The notes beneath the pieces were generated by a model. It did no database searches and was not told the DNA's origin. It saw nothing but the letters and a program-made list of their open reading frames with translations. A DNA stretch of 40,380 bases from Sphingobacteriia bacterium (GTDB lineage Bacteria > Bacteroidota > Bacteroidia > J057 > RFSG01). The translations under genes and the position numbers were made by a program. The stretch is from contig RFSG01000013.1 in NCBI GenBank assembly GCA_009924095.1, forward strand, positions 1-40,380, given 5' to 3'. Within the stretch, counting starts at the first letter, position 1, and every line of letters begins with the position of its first letter. Below are positions 33,982 through 40,380 of the stretch, in pieces.

Positions 33982-34908
33982 ATGAAAATATTTATCCTCC
34001 CCGTCCCCCCGCTGTTACAACCCGCAAAACAACCCTTTCCTTATCCTGCTCATAATCACGACTACGGAGTAGAACAAGATTTTCTGCTTTGGTTACAACA
34101 TCCTAACCAAAAAAATTTAATTACCCATAATCCACAACAAGCAGACTGGCATTATTTACCCGTATTCTGGACGCGTTGGTATCTTAATCATAATTTTGCA
34201 GTGGATAATGCAGGAGTTCCTGAAGCTCAGGAAGCCATTGATAAAATTATTTTACAAGGGGATAAAACTTTTACCATTTGTCAATTTGATGGAGGAGGAT
34301 TGGTTAAAATCCCAGGATGGATTCAATTTCTGGCAGCCAGAACCCAACCCCACCAAGGAATTGATATTCCTATCTTATGTAAACCCCACACAATCTCACC
34401 TTTCACTCCTCAAAAAAAATATCTGGCATCCTTTAATGGTGCACCCGGTACAAATATCTTGCGCCAAGAAATGTTAGAAAAATTTTCCAACCGAAAAGAT
34501 ATTAAATTAGGTTCTTATTTACCTACCCGATTTTATTTGCGTTGGTTAGGATTTAAATCCTTTAATCGGGTCATGCGAGAATCCTGGATTGCCCTTTGCC
34601 CAAGAGGTACCAGCATGAACTCCTTTCGATTCTTTGAAGCTATGCAACTTGGGGTAATCCCTTGTTTAATTGGAGACGAGGATGCCCGACCTTTTAAAAA
34701 TTTTATAAATTGGAACAATTGTTCATTTCAGGTTAATACCATTAATGAATTGGAGGCGCTCTTAAATCAAGTAAAACCGAATCAATTATTGCTCATGAGC
34801 CAAAATGTAAAAAATACATTTACAAACGAAATCGCATATCAAAAATGGTGCAAATATGTTATCATGGAATTGAATGCAATTAAACCAACGGAAAAAAATA
34901 TTTTATGA
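33982..34908 (+). CDS. Exostosin-like glycosyltransferase (GT47-type)
   Basis: This 308-residue protein has no signal peptide. The C-terminal half shows the exostosin pattern: KKYLASFNGAPGTN, then RVMRESWIALCPRGTSMNSFRFFEAMQLGVIPCLIGDEDARPF, where PRG...SFRFxEAMxxGxIPV is the donor-site signature. In bacteria such enzymes add single sugars to surface glycans; the donor is unknown. It overlaps the GT11 ATG by 4 bp (ATGA). The fold call is from motif spacing and is moderately secure. Confidence 0.7.
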   Translation: MKIFILPVPPLLQPAKQPFPYPAHNHDYGVEQDFLLWLQHPNQKNLITHNPQQADWHYLPVFWTRWYLNHNFAVDNAGVPEAQEAIDKIILQGDKTFTICQFDGGGLVKIPGWIQFLAARTQPHQGIDIPILCKPHTISPFTPQKKYLASFNGAPGTNILRQEMLEKFSNRKDIKLGSYLPTRFYLRWLGFKSFNRVMRESWIALCPRGTSMNSFRFFEAMQLGVIPCLIGDEDARPFKNFINWNNCSFQVNTINELEALLNQVKPNQLLLMSQNVKNTFTNEIAYQKWCKYVIMELNAIKPTEKNIL

Positions 34909-35762
34909 TCGGAATTAAATTAGAAGGTCGGTTAGGTAATCAGATGTTTCAATTGATTACCGGCCTATTAAATGCAAAAAGATTAAACACTAAACTATTT
35001 ATTTATGAGTATCCTTATTTGTGTTTAATATTTAAAACATTTGAAATGCCTCAAAAAGGCTTATCAAAATGGTTTATTTGGCAGTATATTTTATTACATA
35101 AATATTTACCAAATTTTAGATTCAGATATAGAATTCGAGCTTTATTGCTTTGGATAACCCGGAAAATTTTCTTTTCACGATATGCCGAGTTTGGATTCGA
35201 AGAACCTTGCAACCCAAATTGGTTTAACCTCGAAGATAAAACCTTAATTCATGGATATTTTCAGTCCTGGATTCATACCTTTGAAAATAAAGATTGGATA
35301 CAAACTGAACTGTTTAAATTTTTACCCTCAGTAAAAAAAGAAGCACAACAATGGATAAATCAATTGCCTGAACACACACGATTGGTTACCTTACATGTAC
35401 GAAAAACAGATCTTTCACACGTTTCTGCATCGGATGAATTTTATCATTCCTTAATTCAAGAACTTCGTTCTCCCGGAACTTTATTTGTAATGATGAGCGA
35501 TGATCTTCCCTATTGTCGCAAAATATGGGGAAATGAAACTGATTTAATTATTTCTGATCAAAATACTTCAGTAGATTTATTTGTAATGACCCAAGCCAAT
35601 ATTGTAATCACTTCAAATTCTACCTTTAGTTGGTGGGGAGCATTCTTAAATATTCGCCCAGAATTAATTGTTTATGCTCCCGAATATTTCATGGGAGTTG
35701 CAGAAAAAAAATGGATTCCTTTTACGATTATGCCTCCAGATTGGATTGTTAGAAAAGTATGA
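34905..35762 (+). CDS. Alpha-1,2-fucosyltransferase (GT11)
   Basis: This 285-residue protein starts with the GT11 hallmark IKLEGRLGNQMFQLITGL. IHGYFQSWIHTFEN follows, then the donor-binding motif as LHVRKTDLSH (H164-D169, where HxRRxD is usual). The last motif reads SNSTFSWWGAFLN. Family members transfer fucose from GDP-fucose in alpha-1,2 linkage, often to galactose. The second arginine of HxRRxD is lysine here, which may tune activity. GDP-fucose synthesis genes (gmd, fcl) are not in the window. The gene overlaps both neighbours by 4 bp. Together with the GT10 gene downstream it predicts a multiply fucosylated glycan. Confidence 0.9.
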   Translation: MIGIKLEGRLGNQMFQLITGLLNAKRLNTKLFIYEYPYLCLIFKTFEMPQKGLSKWFIWQYILLHKYLPNFRFRYRIRALLLWITRKIFFSRYAEFGFEEPCNPNWFNLEDKTLIHGYFQSWIHTFENKDWIQTELFKFLPSVKKEAQQWINQLPEHTRLVTLHVRKTDLSHVSASDEFYHSLIQELRSPGTLFVMMSDDLPYCRKIWGNETDLIISDQNTSVDLFVMTQANIVITSNSTFSWWGAFLNIRPELIVYAPEYFMGVAEKKWIPFTIMPPDWIVRKV

Positions 35763-36847
35763 CAGGTCAATTACCCATTTATCCTAAAGGAATTTCAGTT
35801 ATTATTTGTTGTTACAACAGTAAAACTCGGATTTCTAAAACACTGGAAGCCCTAGCACTGCAAGATGTTCCTAAGTATATTCCGATTGAAATATTATTAA
35901 TTGATAATTGCTCTACCGATGGTACCGCCATCTTTTCCGAAGAATTATGGAATTCATTAGGAAATCCATTTTCATTTAGAACGATTCAGGAAAATACGCC
36001 AGGAGTTGCTCATGCCCGAAGAAGAGGAATTAAAGAATCTTTTTATGAATATATCCTGCATTGCGACGATGATAATTTTTTATCTACCTCGTATTTAAAA
36101 ATATTGTTTGAACTATTTTCCCAGCATCCCGAAGTGGCAGCAATTGGAGGTTGTGGTGAATTAATCTCTGATATTCCACCACCCGCTTGGTTCCCTTCCG
36201 TATCAGCAGGATATGCCATCGGTCCCCAAGCCAAAACTACCGGATATGTAGATGCCGTTTATGGCGCAGGAATGGGTATGCGTCACTCGGTTATGGACTT
36301 ATTATATGCCGGTGGCTTTTATTGCCAATTCTCTGGAAGGGTAGGTACACTGAAATTAGTGGCAGGGGAAGATTCTGAATTTTGCTTCGCTATGCGAATC
36401 ACCGGTCATAAAATCTGGTATGATGAAAGACTAACCTTCTTTCATTATATGACCAATAATAGATTACAATGGGAGTATACCCGCAAATTATTTGAAGGAT
36501 TTTATAGTGCAGATTTTTATCTCAGTATTTATATGGAAATATTATATAAAGTTGAAAAACCTATTTCCCCATATTTTTTATTTCGCCAATGGTTATTTTA
36601 TCTTAAACATTATTTTCATTTATTGGATAAATACAAAAATAGTAAACCTGGTGATGTTGTTCAATTAGAATTTAGCAAATCAAAAATATTAATTCGGGAA
36701 TTACCAAAACGAATATTTAAAATTAATGCTATTCGAAAAGATATTAAATCCTGGCAAAATCAGGTAATAGCCTTAAAGGAAAAATTTATTCAGGAACATC
36801 CAAGGGAAACATTACCTGCCGATATTGATGCCGACATCCTTTTCTAA
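35759..36847 (+). CDS. Glycosyltransferase family 2, first of a tandem pair
   Basis: This 362-residue GT-A enzyme carries ISVIICCYNSKTRISKTLEAL, LLIDNCSTDGT, GVAHARRRGIKE, then the metal site HCDDDNFLSTSYL. A C-terminal extension follows (EYTRKLFEGFYSADFY). It shares the same layout and many blocks with the following gene (CCYNS, CDDDN, HPEVxAxGG, YAxGPQ, GxDxE, NRLQW), so the two arose by duplication. The ATG lies inside the GT11 stop (ATGA). Confidence 0.87.
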   Translation: MTGQLPIYPKGISVIICCYNSKTRISKTLEALALQDVPKYIPIEILLIDNCSTDGTAIFSEELWNSLGNPFSFRTIQENTPGVAHARRRGIKESFYEYILHCDDDNFLSTSYLKILFELFSQHPEVAAIGGCGELISDIPPPAWFPSVSAGYAIGPQAKTTGYVDAVYGAGMGMRHSVMDLLYAGGFYCQFSGRVGTLKLVAGEDSEFCFAMRITGHKIWYDERLTFFHYMTNNRLQWEYTRKLFEGFYSADFYLSIYMEILYKVEKPISPYFLFRQWLFYLKHYFHLLDKYKNSKPGDVVQLEFSKSKILIRELPKRIFKINAIRKDIKSWQNQVIALKEKFIQEHPRETLPADIDADILF

Positions 36848-36848
36848 T

Positions 36849-37859
36849 ATGGATACTAACATCCCTATTAATTCCGGAGTAAGTATTGTAATCTGTTGTT
36901 ATAATAGTCAGAATAGAATTATTCCTACTTTAAATGCAATCGCTAAACAAATTATCGCTGATTTTTCTGTTGAGATAATTATCGTAAATAATGCCAGTAC
37001 GGATAATACTTCTACCATTACGCAAAATACCTGGAATGCACTAAACGCTCCTTTTCCACTCTCTATTATTGAGGAAAAAACTCCGGGTTTAAATGCTGCA
37101 AGAATAACAGGAATAAAAAATGCCCAACACCCCATCATATTATTATGTGATGATGACAATCACCTATACCCTGATTATCTTTCCGTTCTTGTGAAAACCT
37201 TTAGGGTTCACCCTGAAGTAGGTGCGGTAGGCGGACAAGGAATTCCTTTATTTGAAAGTCAGGAACCCCAATGGTTTGAAACCTGCAAAGGTGCTTATGC
37301 GGTTGGCCCTCAACTCCCGGAAAGTGGATATGCATGGGTTTTATACGGTGCTTGCCTCGCTTTACGTAATTCTGCTTGCCAAAAATTATTATCCTCCAAT
37401 TTTCAATTTATTGGCACCGACCGCAAAGGAAATCAACTTGCTTCCGGAGGCGATACCGAATTATGCCTCGCCCTGAGAATCTTAGGCTTCAAACTTTGGT
37501 ATGAAGAATCTTTAAAATTCTTTCATGCAATTCCCACTAATCGCTTACAATGGAGCTATTTAATCCGCTTACATGAGGGCTTTACTTCCGCCGGAGTTTA
37601 TCATGACATCTATCAATCTTACCTCTCCCCTTCCCCTCCTAAAAATTATATCCTCGACTTATTTAAAAAATGGACTTATTTTTTGGCAGTCTGTATTAAA
37701 TATTACCCTCAATATAAGCAAGCACAAGAGGGAAATCCCCTAATCCTGAATTACATCGGATGGAAACAAAGAGTTGTTTCCTGGCCCCTAATCTTGCCAA
37801 GTTTGGTGCATAAAAAACGAAAATTCGCAGAATGGTATAAGCATCAAACGAATGTGTAA
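36849..37859 (+). CDS. Glycosyltransferase family 2, second of a tandem pair
   Basis: This 336-residue paralogue of the preceding gene carries VSIVICCYNSQNRIIPTLNAI, IIVNNASTDNTS, GLNAARITGIKN and LLCDDDNHLYPDYL. HPEVGAVGGQG and ASGGDTELCLALRILGFKLWY follow. I chose ATG 36849, two bases after the previous stop, over an upstream in-frame TTG at 36825 that would overlap it by 23 bp. The pair may add successive sugars or different donors to the same repeat unit; sequence alone does not tell. Confidence 0.86.
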   Translation: MDTNIPINSGVSIVICCYNSQNRIIPTLNAIAKQIIADFSVEIIIVNNASTDNTSTITQNTWNALNAPFPLSIIEEKTPGLNAARITGIKNAQHPIILLCDDDNHLYPDYLSVLVKTFRVHPEVGAVGGQGIPLFESQEPQWFETCKGAYAVGPQLPESGYAWVLYGACLALRNSACQKLLSSNFQFIGTDRKGNQLASGGDTELCLALRILGFKLWYEESLKFFHAIPTNRLQWSYLIRLHEGFTSAGVYHDIYQSYLSPSPPKNYILDLFKKWTYFLAVCIKYYPQYKQAQEGNPLILNYIGWKQRVVSWPLILPSLVHKKRKFAEWYKHQTNV

Positions 37860-37867
37860 TTTTGTAT

Positions 37868-38629
37868 GTGCCTCCTTTCTCTATAGATATCATAATTCTG
37901 AGTTATGCACGCTCTCCTGAATTAAGAGCGCTAACTGAGCAAACCATCCAATCTCTGCTCAATTCCGAAGACCCTCAGAAAATTCAATTCCACGTCTGTG
38001 TAATTGAATCCCAAAAAAATATCCCGGCCTATAATTATCCTAGTACCGAAACCCTTTGGCCAACTGAAAAATTTGGGTATCATAGATACATGAATATCGG
38101 AATTCGCCGAACCCATTCCCAATATCTGGCTTTGTGCAATAATGACCTCCTGTTTTTTCCAGGTTGGGCAACCGCAATTTTAGAAGCTATGAAACTCGAC
38201 CCTGAACTGATGAGCGCAGGCACTTGGTGTAACCTGTTCCATACCCGTAATAAAGTATCTCTTTCCCCAACACTTCAATATGGATATACCAACGGAATCT
38301 TGGTAACCGGTTGGTGTATATTCGTTAAAAGAGAAATATTTAATTTAATTGGTCCGTTGGACGAAAAATTAAAATATTGGTATTGTGATGATGATTATAG
38401 AAAAACTTTGGAAAGTAAAGGAATTAAACATGCATTAATTACCAATTCAAGAGTTGATCATCTTACCAGCCAAACTGCAATTTCACTGGATAAAAAATCA
38501 CATCGAAAAATGTCCATTTATCCTTTATTGTATTATGATTTTAAATGGAACCATAAAAGCCAATTTATTTATTTATTAAAAAGAATTTGGTTCTGGTTTA
38601 AAATTCAATTTAACTTATTTTCTGAATGA
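37868..38629 (+). CDS. Glycosyltransferase, GT2-like (rhamnosyltransferase-like layout)
   Basis: This GT-A-type enzyme carries IDIIILSYARSPELRALTEQTI, RYMNIGIRRTHSQYLALCNND (the NND acidic site), and FPGWATAILEAM. GWCIFVKREIFNLIGPLDEKLKYWYCDDDY follows, resembling the GPLDExFFxYxEDxD block of GT2 rhamnosyltransferase-like proteins. The start is uncertain: GTG 37868 (about 253 residues) or TTG 37862 two codons earlier; no ATG precedes the conserved core. The stop overlaps the next ATG by 4 bp. Confidence 0.8.
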   Translation: MPPFSIDIIILSYARSPELRALTEQTIQSLLNSEDPQKIQFHVCVIESQKNIPAYNYPSTETLWPTEKFGYHRYMNIGIRRTHSQYLALCNNDLLFFPGWATAILEAMKLDPELMSAGTWCNLFHTRNKVSLSPTLQYGYTNGILVTGWCIFVKREIFNLIGPLDEKLKYWYCDDDYRKTLESKGIKHALITNSRVDHLTSQTAISLDKKSHRKMSIYPLLYYDFKWNHKSQFIYLLKRIWFWFKIQFNLFSE

Positions 38630-39549
38630 ATTCCTCCATTAGCTTTGTAATTGCTACCCGCAATCGTTTGCCCTTATTAAAAATAACCTTATCTAAACTT
38701 TGGGAAAATAAAAGACCCCAAGACGAAATATGTATTGTGGATGGAAATAGCTCTGATGGAACCGTGGCTTTTGCTCAACAATTATTAGCAGAAGGAAAAA
38801 TTAATTCCTTTCGATCTGAAAAAGATAGAAATCAATCCCATGCCTGGAATAAAGTATTTCTGGATGCTAACTGTACCTATATAAAAAAAATAATAGATGA
38901 TGATGTATTTGATTATCCTTCTATTTTTAAATGTGCTGATGAAATGGATAAATTTCCGGAAGCAGATATTTGTATTTCAAATGATTTAACCCTGAATTTA
39001 GGCTCTACCCAATCCCCTGCTCATTTATCCCGCTTTTCATGGTTTCAAAAATGGGCATCCGGAGAAATTCCATCCTTTACCTTCGGGGATGTTCATATGT
39101 TAATCAGAAGATCTTCTTTACCCTTAATTGGTCTTTACCACCCGGGTTTTGTATTAATGGATTATGAATATTCCTTAAGAATTTCTCACCTACAAGCAGG
39201 TATATTGTATTATACCGGATTTAATGCTTTATCAATCTATAGCCCAGTAACCGTTACCCATCATACCGGTAATAATCGAAAAAAAAATGAAGGGGAACGA
39301 TTAAGTCCTATGTATGAATATGCCGGAGATGCTGCGCAAATACCCCTTTGGTCTAAAATTAAAGTTCAAATCGGCAGATGGAGAGACCAGCTGAATGGCA
39401 ACCAAAAAAATTTAATTAATAGAATTCATGCGCAAGCAAATGAAGTAAATCTTTCAGAATTTTATTCAACTGCCTATTCCTTACTAAGAAAAGAAAATGA
39501 AAAATTATCCAATCCTCAATTCTTTTTAGGGCCATTCAAACATAAATAA
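38626..39549 (+). CDS. Glycosyltransferase family 2
   Basis: This 307-residue GT-A enzyme has ISFVIATRNRLPLLKITLSKL, EICIVDGNSSDGTVAFA, and DRNQSHAWNKVFLDANCTYIKKIIDDD with the acidic metal site DDD. The DGNSSDGT/QSHAWNK pair resembles enzymes of the colanic-acid WcaA/WcaE type. The sugar is unknown. It overlaps the previous gene by 4 bp and its TAA shares one base with the ATG of the GT10 gene. Confidence 0.85.
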   Translation: MNSSISFVIATRNRLPLLKITLSKLWENKRPQDEICIVDGNSSDGTVAFAQQLLAEGKINSFRSEKDRNQSHAWNKVFLDANCTYIKKIIDDDVFDYPSIFKCADEMDKFPEADICISNDLTLNLGSTQSPAHLSRFSWFQKWASGEIPSFTFGDVHMLIRRSSLPLIGLYHPGFVLMDYEYSLRISHLQAGILYYTGFNALSIYSPVTVTHHTGNNRKKNEGERLSPMYEYAGDAAQIPLWSKIKVQIGRWRDQLNGNQKNLINRIHAQANEVNLSEFYSTAYSLLRKENEKLSNPQFFLGPFKHK

Positions 39550-40268
39550 TGAATAAAAAAAAAATTAGAATTCAATTTGTAAACGGACTGGAATTTAAAT
39601 ATGCAATTCCGGAAATATTATCCCCTTTATTAGAGGAGTATACTTTTATTGAATCTGATAATCCTGAAGTTTTAGTGTTCGGACCTTATGGTAATAATAT
39701 TCCGAAAGGAAAATATATTCGCGTAGGATATTTTTGTGAAAACTTTTTACCAGATATGTCAATATGTGACTGGGGATTTGGTATTCCGAATGCTGCTGAA
39801 ATTAATCACCCGCAATACACTCGTATTGATTATCATGGATTCGATATCAAAAGCTTAATCCGTCCTGAAAATTTCGCAGAAAATGCCCTGCATCAAAAAA
39901 CGAAATTCTGTAACTTTTTATATGGTAATAAAGTACCTTATCGTGAGAAGTTTTTTCAGGAATTATCCAAATATAAAAAAATTGATGCGCCGGGTCGTTC
40001 CATGAATAATCACCCTCCCTTAGAACACGATAAAAAATTAGGATTATGGGAATCGAAAAGACAATTTTTAGTTCCCTATAAATTTACTATTGCATTCGAA
40101 AATTATACCTATCCTGGCTATAATACTGAAAAATTATTAGACCCTTTGTTAGCGGGAAGTATTCCAATTTATATTGGTAATCCGGATATTGAACAACAAT
40201 TTTCTCCTTTATCTTTTGTGCATGGCAGAAGATTTATTAGGCGGCAATGCAATTCACCCATTTATTGA
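39549..40268 (+). pseudogene. Alpha-1,3/4-fucosyltransferase (GT10), truncated
   Basis: The 239-residue frame shows the GT10 signature: YKFTIAFENYTYPGYNTEKLL, then DPLLAGSIPIYIGNPDIEQQF and SPLSFV, the alpha-1,3-fucosyltransferase motif for GDP-fucose binding. After SFV the conserved continuation (NxHDF-like) is missing and 14 unrelated residues (HGRRFIRRQCNSPI-like) lead to a TGA. GT10 enzymes usually run further, so the C-terminus is lost. The nucleotide sequence from about 40222 encodes a different protein in another frame. Either a true deletion/rearrangement or a chimeric assembly at the contig edge explains this. Before the break the gene looks intact and follows the GT2 gene with a one-base overlap. 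Confidence 0.82.
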
Positions 40269-40380
40269 TGGGCAGCTTTCAAAGATTGTATCTGGTGATT
40301 TTGTTTCAACAGAAGATGGAACAGCTGCTGTTCATGGTGCTCCTGGATGTGGTCAAGATGATTATGGGGTGGCGTTACAA
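40222..40380 (+). CDS. Fragment of class I tRNA synthetase editing domain (IleRS-like)
   Basis: In the frame beginning ATG 40222 (which may be coincidental) the sequence is open to the right edge and reads MAEDLLGGNAIHPFIDGQ, then SGDFVSTEDGTAAVHGAPG and CGQDDYGVALQ. The HPF, GDFV(S/T)TEDGT(G)xVHxAPGxGQ(D/E)DY blocks are those of the CP1 editing domain of isoleucyl-tRNA synthetase, with ValRS/LeuRS less likely. Codon use is visibly different from upstream, with frequent GGT, GCT and GAT. The N-terminal part of such a gene is missing, so this is a piece joined to the GT10 gene, not a complete gene start. Confidence 0.6.
   Translation, partial: MAEDLLGGNAIHPFIDGQLSKIVSGDFVSTEDGTAAVHGAPGCGQDDYGVALQ

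Noticed and set aside
37857..37864. TAATTTTG as a promoter inside the glycan cluster
   Set aside because: It spans the stop codon of one gene and the start of the next in a continuous run of overlapping genes, with no upstream element; chance is likely.

Overview
The window reads as AT-rich chromosomal DNA of a Bacteroidota member. I would not go below phylum; a Chitinophagales/Saprospirales-like lineage is only a guess. Evidence: two secreted proteins end in type IX secretion (T9SS) type-A sorting domains, the order parA-parB-DUF5683-dapB is a familiar Bacteroidota arrangement, genes lack Shine-Dalgarno leaders, and several gaps carry the phylum's -7 promoter element TAnnTTTG. No tRNA, rRNA, CRISPR array, transposase or integrase was seen. 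The longest gap without a gene is 271 bp.

Region 1 (1-6.8 kb): the C-terminal end of a secreted reprolysin-like metalloprotease (+), a SNF2-family helicase (-), and a divergent pair-mate (+) encoding a thioredoxin-fold protein followed by a secreted M1 aminopeptidase. A long AT-rich hairpin at 6813-6854 separates the aminopeptidase from the convergent tsaC-like gene.

Region 2 (6.8-17.9 kb): housekeeping genes: tsaC/sua5 (-), ftsY-rimO (+, overlapping), a probable GWxTD protein, bshC (+), an orphan peptide/nickel-type binding lipoprotein (-) whose 3' end overlaps bshC by 101 bp, then parA (frameshifted), parB, a DUF5683 gene and dapB (+).

Region 3 (17.8-22.9 kb, all -): transcription runs from a LuxE-like acyltransferase through a previously uncalled 58-residue four-cysteine protein, a HAD hydrolase and carB to a PaaI-type thioesterase. 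The last genes are tightly packed or overlapping. carB lacks the usual C-terminal regulatory domain.

Region 4 (23.2-40.2 kb, all +): a surface-polysaccharide locus. It starts with an OmpA-family porin, then a Wza-type export lipoprotein and a Wzc-type tyrosine autokinase with a Gly/Tyr-rich tail. A GT4 glycosyltransferase, a Wzm/Wzt ABC exporter and at least nine glycan-assembly genes follow: several GT2 enzymes, a hexapeptide-repeat acyltransferase, an exostosin-like enzyme, a GT11 and a GT10 fucosyltransferase. Most of these genes overlap or abut, so they probably form one operon making a fucosylated glycan. The GT10 gene breaks near 40220, where the sequence changes to a different reading frame resembling the editing domain of isoleucyl-tRNA synthetase. 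This looks like a chimeric contig end or a rearrangement.

The observations most worth following up are the small four-cysteine gene at 21750-21926, the broken parA next to a parB with an altered CTP-binding box, the double fucosyltransferase glycan locus, and the abrupt junction at the right edge.
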